Below are positions 17,001 through 22,026 of a DNA stretch of 22,318 nt, piece by piece; within the stretch, counting starts at the first letter, position 1, and every line of letters begins with the position of its first letter. Origin of the DNA: CAZUVM01 sp964623885 (GTDB lineage: Bacteria > Verrucomicrobiota > Verrucomicrobiia > Limisphaerales > UBA8199); the NCBI GenBank assembly GCA_964623885.1, contig CAZUVM010000214.1:1-22318 (forward strand), read 5' to 3'. The notes beneath the pieces are model-generated. The model did not search any database, had not been told where the DNA came from, and saw only the letters and a list, made by a program, of their open reading frames with translations. Position numbers and translations under genes: made by a program.

Positions 17001-17464
17001 TGTTCGTAGCACTGCCAACTGGTCGCGCTGGCGGGGACGAACCGGTAACTCTCGAACACAACTCCGGCATTGCCATTCAAGCCATTGGTGTTTGAATTGA
17101 GGATGCCCAACTGGATTTTGTCCCCGCTCGTCTGGCCATCGGTATAAATCAGCACCGAAAGAATTATGGTCGACCCATTGACGGCGAAATTCCAGCTTCC
17201 GCTACGATAGGTGGCCGTCATATCGTTGTTGTTGATGATGCTGACGCCGCCGCTGCCGCCGACACCGCTGGTCGGATTCTCCACGAACGAGTAGTTGCCG
17301 CCGTTAGCGCCGCCGTTATCGTTCCAGGGATTGAAGTTATTGGTGTAGTTCCCGCTCGTGTTGAAATCCACAAAGGCGGTTTGGGCGAAAGCAGTAGAGG
17401 AAAGAAGACTCAGAGTCGAAACGGCCAGCAAAAGGCGCCGGCACCACACATAAGGGGCTAACAT
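11048..17464 (-). CDS. Giant secreted multidomain protein: propeller fused to PA14 and diheme cytochrome
   Basis: A 2138-residue exported protein. The ATG at 17464 gives a clean signal peptide (RRLLLAVSTLSLLSSTAFA); longer frames to 17515 or 17800 run into the divergent gene. Approximate order: LamG-like domain 29-258; Ig-like to 341; an unassigned beta-rich domain to 560; two tandem FN3-like repeats (AATLNGQV, TTYYFT) to 765; PQQ-type propeller 768-1298; chitobiase C-terminal-type domain (IYYTIDGTTPT) to 1378; PA14 (GLVGYYWSN, VRLWLNGQLLINKW) 1385-1535; Ig-like to 1632; diheme c-type cytochrome 1641-1985 with CLQCH (DNA 12023-12037) and CAQCH (11783-11797); a second chitobiase-C domain (LYYTLDGSLPT); and a tail ending FYRVLQLP. 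The propeller also has a CMTC (14024-14035) that its paralogue lacks. Heme attachment would occur outside the cytoplasm. Likely a surface redox or adhesive protein; the substrate is unknown. Confidence 0.93.
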   Translation of the reverse strand: MLAPYVWCRRLLLAVSTLSLLSSTAFAQTAFVDFNTSGNYTNNFNPWNDNGGANGGNYSFVENPTSGVGGSGGVSIINNNDMTATYRSGSWNFAVNGSTIILSVLIYTDGQTSGDKIQLGILNSNTNGLNGNAGVVFESYRFVPASATSWQCYEQYRNAGTTTTSASLGTVNVTTGHWYKFVVALTNTSGASGNYSASCALYDYGANGLVPGTNLVTFATAASHAGQNIATNTAVWPALRAFQDAGISSWDDFLVYMSNSPPVMTLALSNVTVAPNNSTTFSVLADGPGVISYSWYTNGALVNGVTSSNYTTPLLTASYTNVLAVARNGNGSVTNLATITISTNMVPIALTGFNRDVVIENTAPAPPYTAFAQEYNPGEGTCFYQKGLTNTTYGLPISRSFASVIDGTVFQFQPYNTNNALVLSSETGVSSSALTLAVPATYLSLSLIANSASGSPTSTGALTIQFADGSTFVTNYNAADWFFNPGFALQGVDRINLSSGATSGGPNDPRFYQTTLNLSALLGSANKPIHGLTFGQAPGAGATAVYAVSGLLGPSTNVFNLAVVTNLPATAIQTTAATLNGQVLSNGGDVPNVTFYYGPVDGGNNPAAWSNSVALGLQNGSFSQSISGLNASTTYYFTTKAQNYAGTSWATSSRNFVTATATAPLINNAPATGVAATFATLNGQVVSTGGQPTSVILYYGTSDGRTNPAAWTSSIALGQQTSAYAQTVLGLAPNTTYYFTAQATNATASAWAAPSLSFTTVATNPIATGIPVLTYHDDNSRQGVNSNETVLTVANVNTNTFGKLFSYSVDGFVYAQPLIMTNVPILGKGTHNVLFIATEHNSIYAFDADSNQGANAAPLWQVSFINAAAGITTVPNGDVGTTDITPEVGITSTPVIDPGTGTLYVEVKTKEVNGANTSYVHRLHALDITTGAERVSGIVSNSPVVINATNYPGTGQGGADTDGSGHVLFNGLKEHSRPGLTLLNGKVYIAYASHGDNTPYHGWLFAFDARSLAQTSVYNSTPYGGLGGFWQGGGGATIDSDGYLYLETGNGTFDASGSTFNQASNNFAMSVLKFAVTNGIQLVDYFAPSNAVSLSGSDQDLGASAPIVLPDNAGSVAHPHLLVGGGKTAPIYVIDRSNLGQFGCMTCPDNIVQQFNGGPSGDRDTTPAFFNNTLYIMGQNGKISAFNMVNGVFNTTPVQTPDTYGNKGGATVSVSANGTNNGIAWAIANAGGQSPSTPGVLRAYNATNFTQELYTSDQLPGRDSAGNAIKFIVPTIVNGKVYVGGQYSVTVYGSAASFVATPTIAPNGGSFATSITITLSDVTPNTTIYYTIDGTTPTTSSLLYTVPFVLTNTATVQAIAVKPGAVNSGIASAGFVNTSAIGSGAGLVGYYWSNVTSVAFTNVSFSVPPTLTRTDAVVNFNWTNTSPDPSISSNNFVARWAGSVQPQFNETYTFSTYSAAGVRLWLNGQLLINKWINQSATTWTASIPLVAQQRYNVSLDYFYQNVGGPTVALSWSSPSTPQQIIPQTQLYPVSNPPPAVVLTSPANGTFATATASITVAADADALYNQLSQVAFYSNNTLWGAATNLPYALTVPGVGPGTYTLKAVATDATGLSSTSAPVTLTVTNGSGLPYGLTTLATNPAFYNMPGAFNGSAFGTLPQRLSQTGVFTNTPNMYTAAGLISYAPNTPLWSDGAAKTRYLSVPNSGAPFSPNEQISFAPTGTWTFPAGTVFVKTFQLQTNQSDPNSQLRLETRLLVRDTNGAVYGVTYKWRPDYSDADLLTASSNQDIAITTPSGVITQTWYYPSPSDCLQCHTPVANYVLGVNSRQLNGNDTYPNGVTDNQLRTLNRLGLFYPAIDEASIAGFERLSALTNNSVSFEERARSYLDANCAQCHQPGGNGPTFDARYDTPLTNQNLIYGILTQGNLGYDNAYVVVPKDIWRSVLYGRMNTTDPAVKMPTLARNLIDSNAVSVVAAWINSLSGTPAEAPPTIVPAGGSFPGSVNVTLLPPDTNAVLYYTLDGSLPTTNSLRYTNPFLLTSSAQVSANAFETGFINSVASRAQFTILTNMLFSFPAYPPGGSFQAQFTATVGNTYVLQASSDLVHWVSVSTNTPTVSPFLWIDPVSSNYPARFYRVLQLP

Positions 17465-17474
17465 GCTGGTCAAA

Positions 17475-17503
17475 ACAATAGGTAATGACACCAGCTGAGT
17501 CAA
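17475..17503 (-). promoter_or_regulatory. Candidate promoter of the giant-protein operon
   Basis: On the minus strand TTGACT (complement of 17498-17503) is followed after exactly 17 bp by TATTGT (complement of 17475-17480). Transcription would begin only a few bases before the ATG at 17464, so the message would be nearly leaderless, matching the absence of a Shine-Dalgarno sequence. If real, it excludes the longer starts at 17515 and 17800. It sits in the 121-bp gap shared with the divergent cytochrome gene. A plus-strand TTGACG at 17556-17561 has only a poor -10 partner (AAAATG). Confidence 0.4.
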
Positions 17504-17585
17504 ACTGAACTGCATGTTTGAAATCGAAAGCGCCACGCCATGTGGACGCTTTCCCTTGACGGCAATAAGAGCCGCGGCAAAATGC

Positions 17586-18950
17586 ATGCTGATGTTACGC
17601 GCCGTGTTGCTCTGGCTTGCGCTCTTGATGGTTTTTCTGAAAGGGAGCGGTTTGAATACCACAGCCGAAGCTCCGTATGGACTGACCGAGCGGGGGCCAT
17701 CCAAGCCATACCTGCAGATGCCCAACCAGGATGGCGGCGCATTGCCGCCGTTGTTGTCGCAGACCGGAGCGTTTGAAAACACGCGGGAGTTACGTCCCAA
17801 TAGAAGTCTTATCCCCTATGACATCATTTTTCCCTTTTGGTCGGATGGCGCAGCCAAATTCCGCTGGGCCGCCGTGCCCAACGAACCTGCTGGGGGTAAG
17901 GTTGGGTTTACTACGAATCAAGCATGGTCATTCCCCGCGGGCACAGTTTTTGTGAAGCATTTCGAGTTGGCCACCGATGAGACCCGTCCTGAAATCAAAC
18001 GACGGTTAGAAACGCGTTTACTGGTGCGGGACGAAAGTGGCGGGGTTTATGGAGCGACTTACAAGTGGCGCGCAGACAATAGCGATGCTGATCTGTTGCC
18101 GGCTAATCTTTCGGAAACCATCCTCATCAAGACCGCTACTGGGATTCGCACGCAGATTTGGTACTACCCCAGTCGGCAGGATTGCCAAACCTGCCACACG
18201 GAACGCGCCGGTCATGTGCTGGGCGTAACGACACGTCAGATGAATCGCGAATTCACGTACCCTGGCGGCATTTCGGACAATCAACTGCGCGCCTGGAACC
18301 ATATTGGAATGTTCGCGCCCGACCTCGAGGAGAGCTCCCTGCCAAAACTCCCAATGCTGGCAGAGCCGGAGGACGCGAAACGCAGCCTGGAAGATCGCGC
18401 GCGATCGTACCTCGATGCCAATTGCGCGCATTGCCATCAGCCTGGAGGCACGGTGGCTTTTTTCGATGCGCGTTACGATACTCCGCTCCCGCGGCAAGAC
18501 TTGATCGAGGGGCCAGTACGTTTTGATCAAGGTATCGATCGAGCCCACGTCATTGCCCCGAACGATCCCTGGCGCTCGCTGGCCTTGCTGCGGGTCGAAT
18601 CGAGCTCGGGCGATAAAATGCCGCCCCTGGCCCACAACGTACTGGATCGGCAGGGTTCAGCTTTGCTGCGGGCTTGGATCACGAGTTTGGAGGGGAGAAA
18701 GGTGCTAGCGCCACCCGAGTTTGAGCCGGTCGGAGGGACGTTCGCAGCTCCGGTTGAACTCCAAATCCGCCATCCGGAACCCGGCGTCACTATCCATTAT
18801 ACCCTGGACGGCACGGTACCGACCTCTGCAGATCCGGTTTACTCGGGCCCGATTAAATTAGCAGGGCCCGTGACCGTCCGCGCCAAGGCTTTTAAACCTG
18901 GCTATACGCGAAGCATCACCGCGCAGCAAACTTTTCAAATAGGCGAGTGA
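17586..18950 (+). CDS. Exported diheme c-type cytochrome (SO2930/HNE_0200-like family) with chitobiase-C domain
   Basis: A 454-residue protein that would carry two covalently bound hemes outside the cytoplasm. The ATG at 17586 starts a hydrophobic signal or anchor (RAVLLWLALLMVFL); the ATG at 17592 is equally possible, and one at 17514 would lie inside the facing gene's region. The conserved core reads LSQTGAF, SLIPYDIIFPFWSDGAAKFRW, WSFPAGTVFVKHFEL, RLETRLLVRDESGGVYGATYKW, the first heme motif CQTCH (residue 200), SYLDANCAHCHQPGG with the second motif (residue 280), and DARYDTPL. The C-terminus (about 372-454) is a chitobiase/beta-hexosaminidase C-terminal-type domain (IHYTLDGTVPTSADP). It is paralogous, block for block, to about residues 1641-2065 of the giant protein encoded divergently. 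An electron-transfer role is likely; the partner is unknown. Confidence 0.9.
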   Translation: MLMLRAVLLWLALLMVFLKGSGLNTTAEAPYGLTERGPSKPYLQMPNQDGGALPPLLSQTGAFENTRELRPNRSLIPYDIIFPFWSDGAAKFRWAAVPNEPAGGKVGFTTNQAWSFPAGTVFVKHFELATDETRPEIKRRLETRLLVRDESGGVYGATYKWRADNSDADLLPANLSETILIKTATGIRTQIWYYPSRQDCQTCHTERAGHVLGVTTRQMNREFTYPGGISDNQLRAWNHIGMFAPDLEESSLPKLPMLAEPEDAKRSLEDRARSYLDANCAHCHQPGGTVAFFDARYDTPLPRQDLIEGPVRFDQGIDRAHVIAPNDPWRSLALLRVESSSGDKMPPLAHNVLDRQGSALLRAWITSLEGRKVLAPPEFEPVGGTFAAPVELQIRHPEPGVTIHYTLDGTVPTSADPVYSGPIKLAGPVTVRAKAFKPGYTRSITAQQTFQIGE

Positions 18951-19004
18951 ACGGAAAGGAGCAGTGCTGGCCGCGCGGAAGTTGTGGCCAGAAAAAAATT
19001 TAAT

Positions 19005-19054
19005 GTTAAACAGTGTTAAGGACGGTTAAGCAGTGTTAATGCCGCTGCAGCGGC
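19005..19054. repeat. Four GTTAA decamers followed by a 14-bp palindrome
   Basis: GTTAA recurs at exactly 19005, 19015, 19025 and 19035, giving a strict 10-bp period (GTTAAACAGT, GTTAAGGACG, GTTAAGCAGT, GTTAATGCCG). Directly after it lies the perfect palindrome GCCGCTGCAGCGGC (19041-19054). The array begins about 55 bp after the cytochrome gene's stop codon. Function unknown. Confidence 0.75.
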
Positions 19055-19132
19055 GTTAGCGTGGGTGGGCAGCGGCGGGCAGCAGAGCGGGGTCCGGTCT
19101 TTCATATTTATCTGCAGGATGTGTTGTCTCGT

Positions 19133-19161
19133 GGGCGCCGTCGCAGATGGCGACAGTGCCC
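19133..19161. repeat. 12-bp stem-loop
   Basis: GGGCGCCGTCGC (19133-19144) pairs with GCGACAGTGCCC (19150-19161) at 10 of 12 positions around the loop AGATG. It lies about 180 bp past the cytochrome gene, with no T-tract. It may be part of a dispersed repeat or a processed 3' end; neither can be shown here. Confidence 0.45.
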
Positions 19162-19308
19162 TTCACTATGTATTATACGACAGAAGTCGTCTGACGGCGG
19201 ACGAGCCCGATCGATGAGTATTCCTCGCGCCAAGACGCCAAGGTTCAGAAGAACTCAGATTTGAGGATTTGAGATCTCAGAGGGGAGGCAGGGAGAAAGC
19301 GTATTTCG

Positions 19309-19387
19309 GTGCAGATTGGTGCAGATTAGTCCAGATTGTTGCAGATTTTGAGCGAGACGATGTGGAGCAATCTGCACCAATCTGCAC
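19309..19387. repeat. GTGCAGATT decamers with perfect 19-bp inverted repeat
   Basis: Four units start at 19311, 19321, 19331 and 19341 (GCAGATTGGT, GCAGATTAGT, CCAGATTGTT, GCAGATTTTG), a strict 10-bp period. The arm GTGCAGATTGGTGCAGATT (19309-19327) is matched perfectly by its reverse complement at 19369-19387, which also has a 10-bp period. The whole unit could fold into a 19-bp stem with a 41-base loop. Confidence 0.85.
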
Positions 19388-19593
19388 TGGGGCAAGCGCG
19401 GATCTGGAGTAAACTGCACCGTACATCGGGGGTGGAACGCTTTTTGGGAATAAGGTCTAAAGGTGTACCGGCGAATGGGGATTAGGGAGGGAAGGGCATA
19501 CACCCCCGCGGCTCCTCCCAAATTGCCAAGAATTGGTGAGATTGGACTTGCCGGCCCCGAACCCGAATGGAAGAGATGGGGACGACCCGCCAA

Positions 19594-19656
19594 TCGAACG
19601 CTCAACTTTGAACGCCCAACGCTGAACCCTCGAATTTGGTCGAACGGTCGAACGGG
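19594..19656. repeat. Degenerate GAAC/CAAC short-unit repeat
   Basis: A run of TCGAACG, CTCAACTT, TGAACGC, CCAACGC, TGAACCC and TCGAACGG units with a spacing of about 7-8 bp. A related tract lies at 20125-20170. From memory, strings of this kind (ACATTGAAC, CAACTTCG) are common between genes in Verrucomicrobiota and Planctomycetes. No function is evident. Confidence 0.55.
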
Positions 19657-19740
19657 CGGTGGTGCCTCTGGCGGCGGCTGGTTGCGGTTGCCTGCGGTTT
19701 GCCGCGGTCAGAGGATTTCGGGTGGCGGAAAAAAGCGACC

Positions 19741-19857
19741 TGTCGATGGGTTACCATGGGTTACTATCGGTTACCATGGGTTACCATGGGTTACCAGTGG
19801 GTTACCAGTGGGTTACCATAGGTGACCATAGCTGACTATAGGTGACCGTAACTGTCC
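19741..19857. repeat. GGTTACCATG tandem decamer array, about 11-12 units
   Basis: TTAC or TGAC cores start at 19751, 19761, 19771, 19781, 19791, 19802, 19813, 19823, 19833 and 19843, with degenerate TGTC units at 19741 and 19853. The period is 10 bp except for two 11-bp steps in the middle. The unit drifts from GGTTACCATG on the left to GGTGACCATA on the right, which suggests repeat growth with directional divergence. Each CCATGG junction is itself a small palindrome. Confidence 0.85.
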
Positions 19858-19877
19858 GAGGAGAGAGAGGGGAGAAC

Positions 19878-19914
19878 GATTACGATTAAGATTAAGATTA
19901 AGATTTAAGATTGA
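19878..19914. repeat. GATTAA hexamer tandem repeat
   Basis: A short microsatellite-like run: GATTAC, GATTAA three times, GATTTAA, GATTGA. It follows the GGTTACC array by about 20 bp. Probably a slippage product; no coding or regulatory role is visible. Confidence 0.75.
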
Positions 19915-19974
19915 GAGGAGATGGGAGGGGGATGGCATATATACCCCCCTGGACCCGTAACATTGTAACAAGCT

Positions 19975-20111
19975 CGGTAAATACGGGCGATTTTTGGGGT
20001 GCCGACCCGTAACATGACCTGCAACAACCTATAACAGGCCGTAACCACATCGGTAAATACGGGAGTTTTTGAACGGCAAAGCTGTAACAGGCGGGTAAAT
20101 ACGGGCGATTT
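19975..20111. repeat. Three copies of a GGTAAATACGGG element with GTAACA units between
   Basis: GGTAAATACGGG followed by (C/A)G and a T-rich stretch occurs at 19975-19995, 20051-20070 and 20092-20111, all in the same orientation. GTAACA or TAACA units occur before and between them (19957-19970, 20010-20046, 20083-20089). Just upstream, at about 19925-19950, a GGGAGG...GGCATATATACCCCC block resembles GGGAGG...GGCATACACCCCC at 19485-19507, so a larger composite unit may be partly duplicated. The spacers are too short and uneven for a CRISPR array. Confidence 0.7.
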
Positions 20112-20124
20112 GCGCGAACGTGCC

Positions 20125-20170
20125 CGAACATCGAACACTCAACTTCCAACTTCCAAGTTCGAACTGAACT
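20125..20170. repeat. Degenerate CAACTTC/GAAC repeat, second tract
   Basis: Units such as CGAACACT, CAACTTC, CAACTTC, CAAGTTCG and AACTGAAC repeat with a spacing of about 7-8 bp. It is the same family as the tract at 19594-19656, with a different base composition. Confidence 0.55.
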
Positions 20171-20397
20171 GGCTCGGATCGAGGCCCATGGGGGTGATTA
20201 TCAAGACTCAGCAGGCCAACATGCTAGGAATGATGGCGAGCATATTGGTTGCCTATTTTTATTTTTGCCAGAGAGGGGTGGTGAAGATGACGCATAGTAA
20301 TGCGGGAGAGGCGGCGTGTTGGGTTGTAGGATTTGGCGGAGCGAACGATGCTTGTCAACACATCAGTCGTGATGCACCTTAGCCAAGACACGTTTTT

Positions 20398-21183
20398 ATG
20401 AAAACGAAAGCTTCGCAGGGAAGGTTTGGCTTCACGTTGATCGAACTCCTCGTTGTGATCGCCATCATCGCAATTTTGGCAGCCATGCTGCTGCCCGCAA
20501 TTTTGACCGCGGGGACGAAGGCCAAAGTGCAAAATGCCAAACTCGAAATTGCCAAAATCGTCACTGCGATCCAGAACTACGAGTCGCAAAACAACCAGCT
20601 CCCTGCCTCCGCGAATGCCTTGTCGTCAGTCGCTGGAGTTGGGCAGGGCTTCACGTTTGGCACAGGAGGGATCACGCCGTTTCAAACCCCGGCAGGGACT
20701 TCTCCAATCACGTCAACGGGCACCTACCAAACCAACAACGCGGAGGTGGTCGCGATCCTTATGGACCTGGAGAGTTACGGCGATGGTCGGCCAACGATCA
20801 ATAAAGGCCACGTCAAAAACCCGCAGCACAACTCTTTCCTGAACGCAAAGCTTGTAAGCGATACGAAGTCACCGGGAATCGGCAGTGACGGCGTTTATCG
20901 CGATCCATGGGGCAATCCCTATATCATCACGCTTGATCTGAACTACGATCAGCGGGCGCGGGATTCGTTCTATTCGTCGGCAGCTATTTCGGCTGATCCG
21001 GCGTCATCCGGTTCACCAGGGGGCGGGTTGGACGGGCTTGTGCCGAAGGTGGTTGGCGGCAGCACATTTTACGAATGCGTTTCGCCGGTCATGGTGTGGT
21101 CGGCAGGGCCAGATAAAATGATCGATCCGACTGTTCCGGCGAACAAAGGAGCCAACAAGGACAATATCCTGAGCTGGAAATAG
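20398..21183 (+). CDS. Type II secretion/type IV pilin-like pseudopilin
   Basis: A 261-residue pseudopilin. The leader is cut by prepilin peptidase after Gly11 in GRFG/FTLIELLVVIAIIAIL, leaving Phe at +1 and the conserved Glu at +5 (Glu16). A single hydrophobic helix of about 20 residues follows, which embeds it in the inner membrane and packs it in the pilus. The globular part has helix residues KVQNAKLEIAKIVTAIQNYESQ and a GspG-like GVYRDPWGNPYIITLDLN segment, where GspG proteins have DPWGNPY near their calcium site. It is longer than classical GspG (about 140-150 residues), as is usual for the many orphan pseudopilins in Verrucomicrobiota. No secretion genes are adjacent. No Shine-Dalgarno is seen before the ATG. 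It may assist export of the large surface proteins (inference). Confidence 0.93.
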   Translation: MKTKASQGRFGFTLIELLVVIAIIAILAAMLLPAILTAGTKAKVQNAKLEIAKIVTAIQNYESQNNQLPASANALSSVAGVGQGFTFGTGGITPFQTPAGTSPITSTGTYQTNNAEVVAILMDLESYGDGRPTINKGHVKNPQHNSFLNAKLVSDTKSPGIGSDGVYRDPWGNPYIITLDLNYDQRARDSFYSSAAISADPASSGSPGGGLDGLVPKVVGGSTFYECVSPVMVWSAGPDKMIDPTVPANKGANKDNILSWK

Positions 21184-21217
21184 GTTCCTGGCGCTCCGGC
21201 TCAATAAACGAACCACC

Positions 21218-21282
21218 AAAGATAACATGGGGTGGTCAGGTGGAGCGGTCTTCGCTGCACCTGACCACCCCATGTTATCTTT
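21218..21282. repeat. Perfect 25-bp inverted repeat, hairpin element
   Basis: The arms 21218-21242 and 21258-21282 are exact reverse complements over 25 bp (AAAGATAACATGGGG at the outer left, CCCCATGTTATCTTT at the outer right). One mismatch, then a further AGCG/CGCT pairing, extends the stem to about 30 bp around the loop GTCTT. It starts 34 bp after the pseudopilin stop, so it could end transcription or protect a 3' end, although only TTTCCTT follows. Perfect arms suggest recent origin or selection; it may be a small dispersed palindromic element. A second small palindrome (ACACCGG, TT, CCGGTGT) lies at 21292-21307. Nothing else is recognisable up to 21498. Confidence 0.9.
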
Positions 21283-21498
21283 CCTTGACTGACACCGGTT
21301 CCGGTGTGCTGCGCGAACTTGCACCCGAACCCAGAGCTTATGATTAAACTCACCACGTGAGTGGTCACTAAGGCAAAAGTAGAACCAGGCTAATCCTCGG
21401 TTGACCGAGAGCTTTTGTGAACGCGCCGGTTGGGCTACTGTCAAATGCGATATTACTGGCGGCGCCACTAGGCAGCGTCGTTACAGACGAATTGGGAT

Positions 21499-22023
21499 AT
21501 GGGCAAACGAGCAACTATTCTCGTAATGGTGACGACGTTGACCGTCGTTTGTGCAAACGCCCCTGCGGAGACAACAAACACACCGCTGACCTTTTATTTG
21601 GTCAATAAGCAAAAAACCGACGACGCCCAATTGTTCGACAGCTTTCCTTTTCCGAAGCTGGGCTACATCTCTTCGAAGCCAGACCTGGTCGTCGAGCACA
21701 TCAAGGAGGTGACCAGTTTGCCGGAGAGCAGCTGTCCCGGCTGGGCCGTAGATCATAAGAGCGGAGAGTCGAGGAAGGTTACGATAATCACTCCGGAGCG
21801 GTTCTTTTTTACTCTGCACAACGAAGATGCCGCTCGCTTGAGAAGACTCGCAGAGAAAGCCGGTCCAAAGAATCAGCTGGTACTGGTACTCTTCGGAGAC
21901 AAAGCAATTCACCTCTTGCGGCCCCAGGACGTCGAGGCGAGCGCGCAGTTTGAAGTTATAGGCAACTGGGGCGGCGCAAAGGTAAAGGAGATAGCAGACG
22001 CACTCAAAGACCTGGTCCAATAG
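21499..22023 (+). CDS. Small secreted protein with SecDF-P1-head-like C-terminal half
   Basis: A 174-residue protein with a signal peptide (ATILVMVTTLTVVCANAPA), so the mature form acts outside the cytoplasm. The first half (TPLTFYLVNKQ, FPKLGYISSKPDLVVEHIKEV) and second half (FFTLHNEDAARLRRLAEKAG, LVLVLFGDKAIHLLRPQDVE, AQFEVIGNWGGAKVKEIADALKDL) follow the beta-helix pattern of the periplasmic P1 head of SecD (F.lt...a..L..L...n..vivl.gk.i....i...i....i.g.f...ea..la..L). That resemblance is by eye and needs profile confirmation. It is 3 bp upstream of another secreted protein and probably co-transcribed with it. Function unknown. Confidence 0.75.
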   Translation: MGKRATILVMVTTLTVVCANAPAETTNTPLTFYLVNKQKTDDAQLFDSFPFPKLGYISSKPDLVVEHIKEVTSLPESSCPGWAVDHKSGESRKVTIITPERFFFTLHNEDAARLRRLAEKAGPKNQLVLVLFGDKAIHLLRPQDVEASAQFEVIGNWGGAKVKEIADALKDLVQ

Positions 22024-22026
22024 CAA

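Larger units (their letters stand above)
18951..20397. other. Gene-free interval packed with short repeats
   Basis: No frame in this 1.4-kb stretch has convincing coding character. The short frames present cross tandem repeats and translate into low-complexity strings such as YHGLPWVTIGYHGLPW. The interval holds at least eight repeat types, listed separately below. A CTGGCC/GGCCAG stem at 18967-18991 follows the cytochrome gene but is followed by A rather than T on the transcript, so it is not a canonical terminator. The upstream region of the pseudopilin (20171-20397) shows no repeat and no clear promoter. Confidence 0.7.

Noticed and set aside
17465..17800. N-terminal extension of the giant gene
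   Set aside because: Upstream codons would overlap the signal peptide and start of the divergent cytochrome gene. The ATG at 17464 starts a clean signal peptide next to a plausible promoter.
18967..18998. CTGGCC/GGCCAG stem followed by a homopolymer, as a terminator of the cytochrome gene
   Set aside because: On the transcript the stem is followed by A residues, not U, and pairing is only 6 bp with a 13-base loop.
19255..19605. A 116-codon minus-strand frame in the repeat island
   Set aside because: It crosses the GTGCAGATT inverted repeat and yields repetitive NLHR/ICTNLH-type peptide. Open by chance because of the repeat.
19741..20111. Possible CRISPR array
   Set aside because: Units are about 10 bp with no spacers in one part, and 12-20 bp with uneven spacing in the other. 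There are no cas genes, and unit length and spacers do not fit.
20110..20382. A 90-codon frame upstream of the pseudopilin
   Set aside because: It begins inside a repeat tract, has no conserved-looking segment and no start signal; treated as non-coding.
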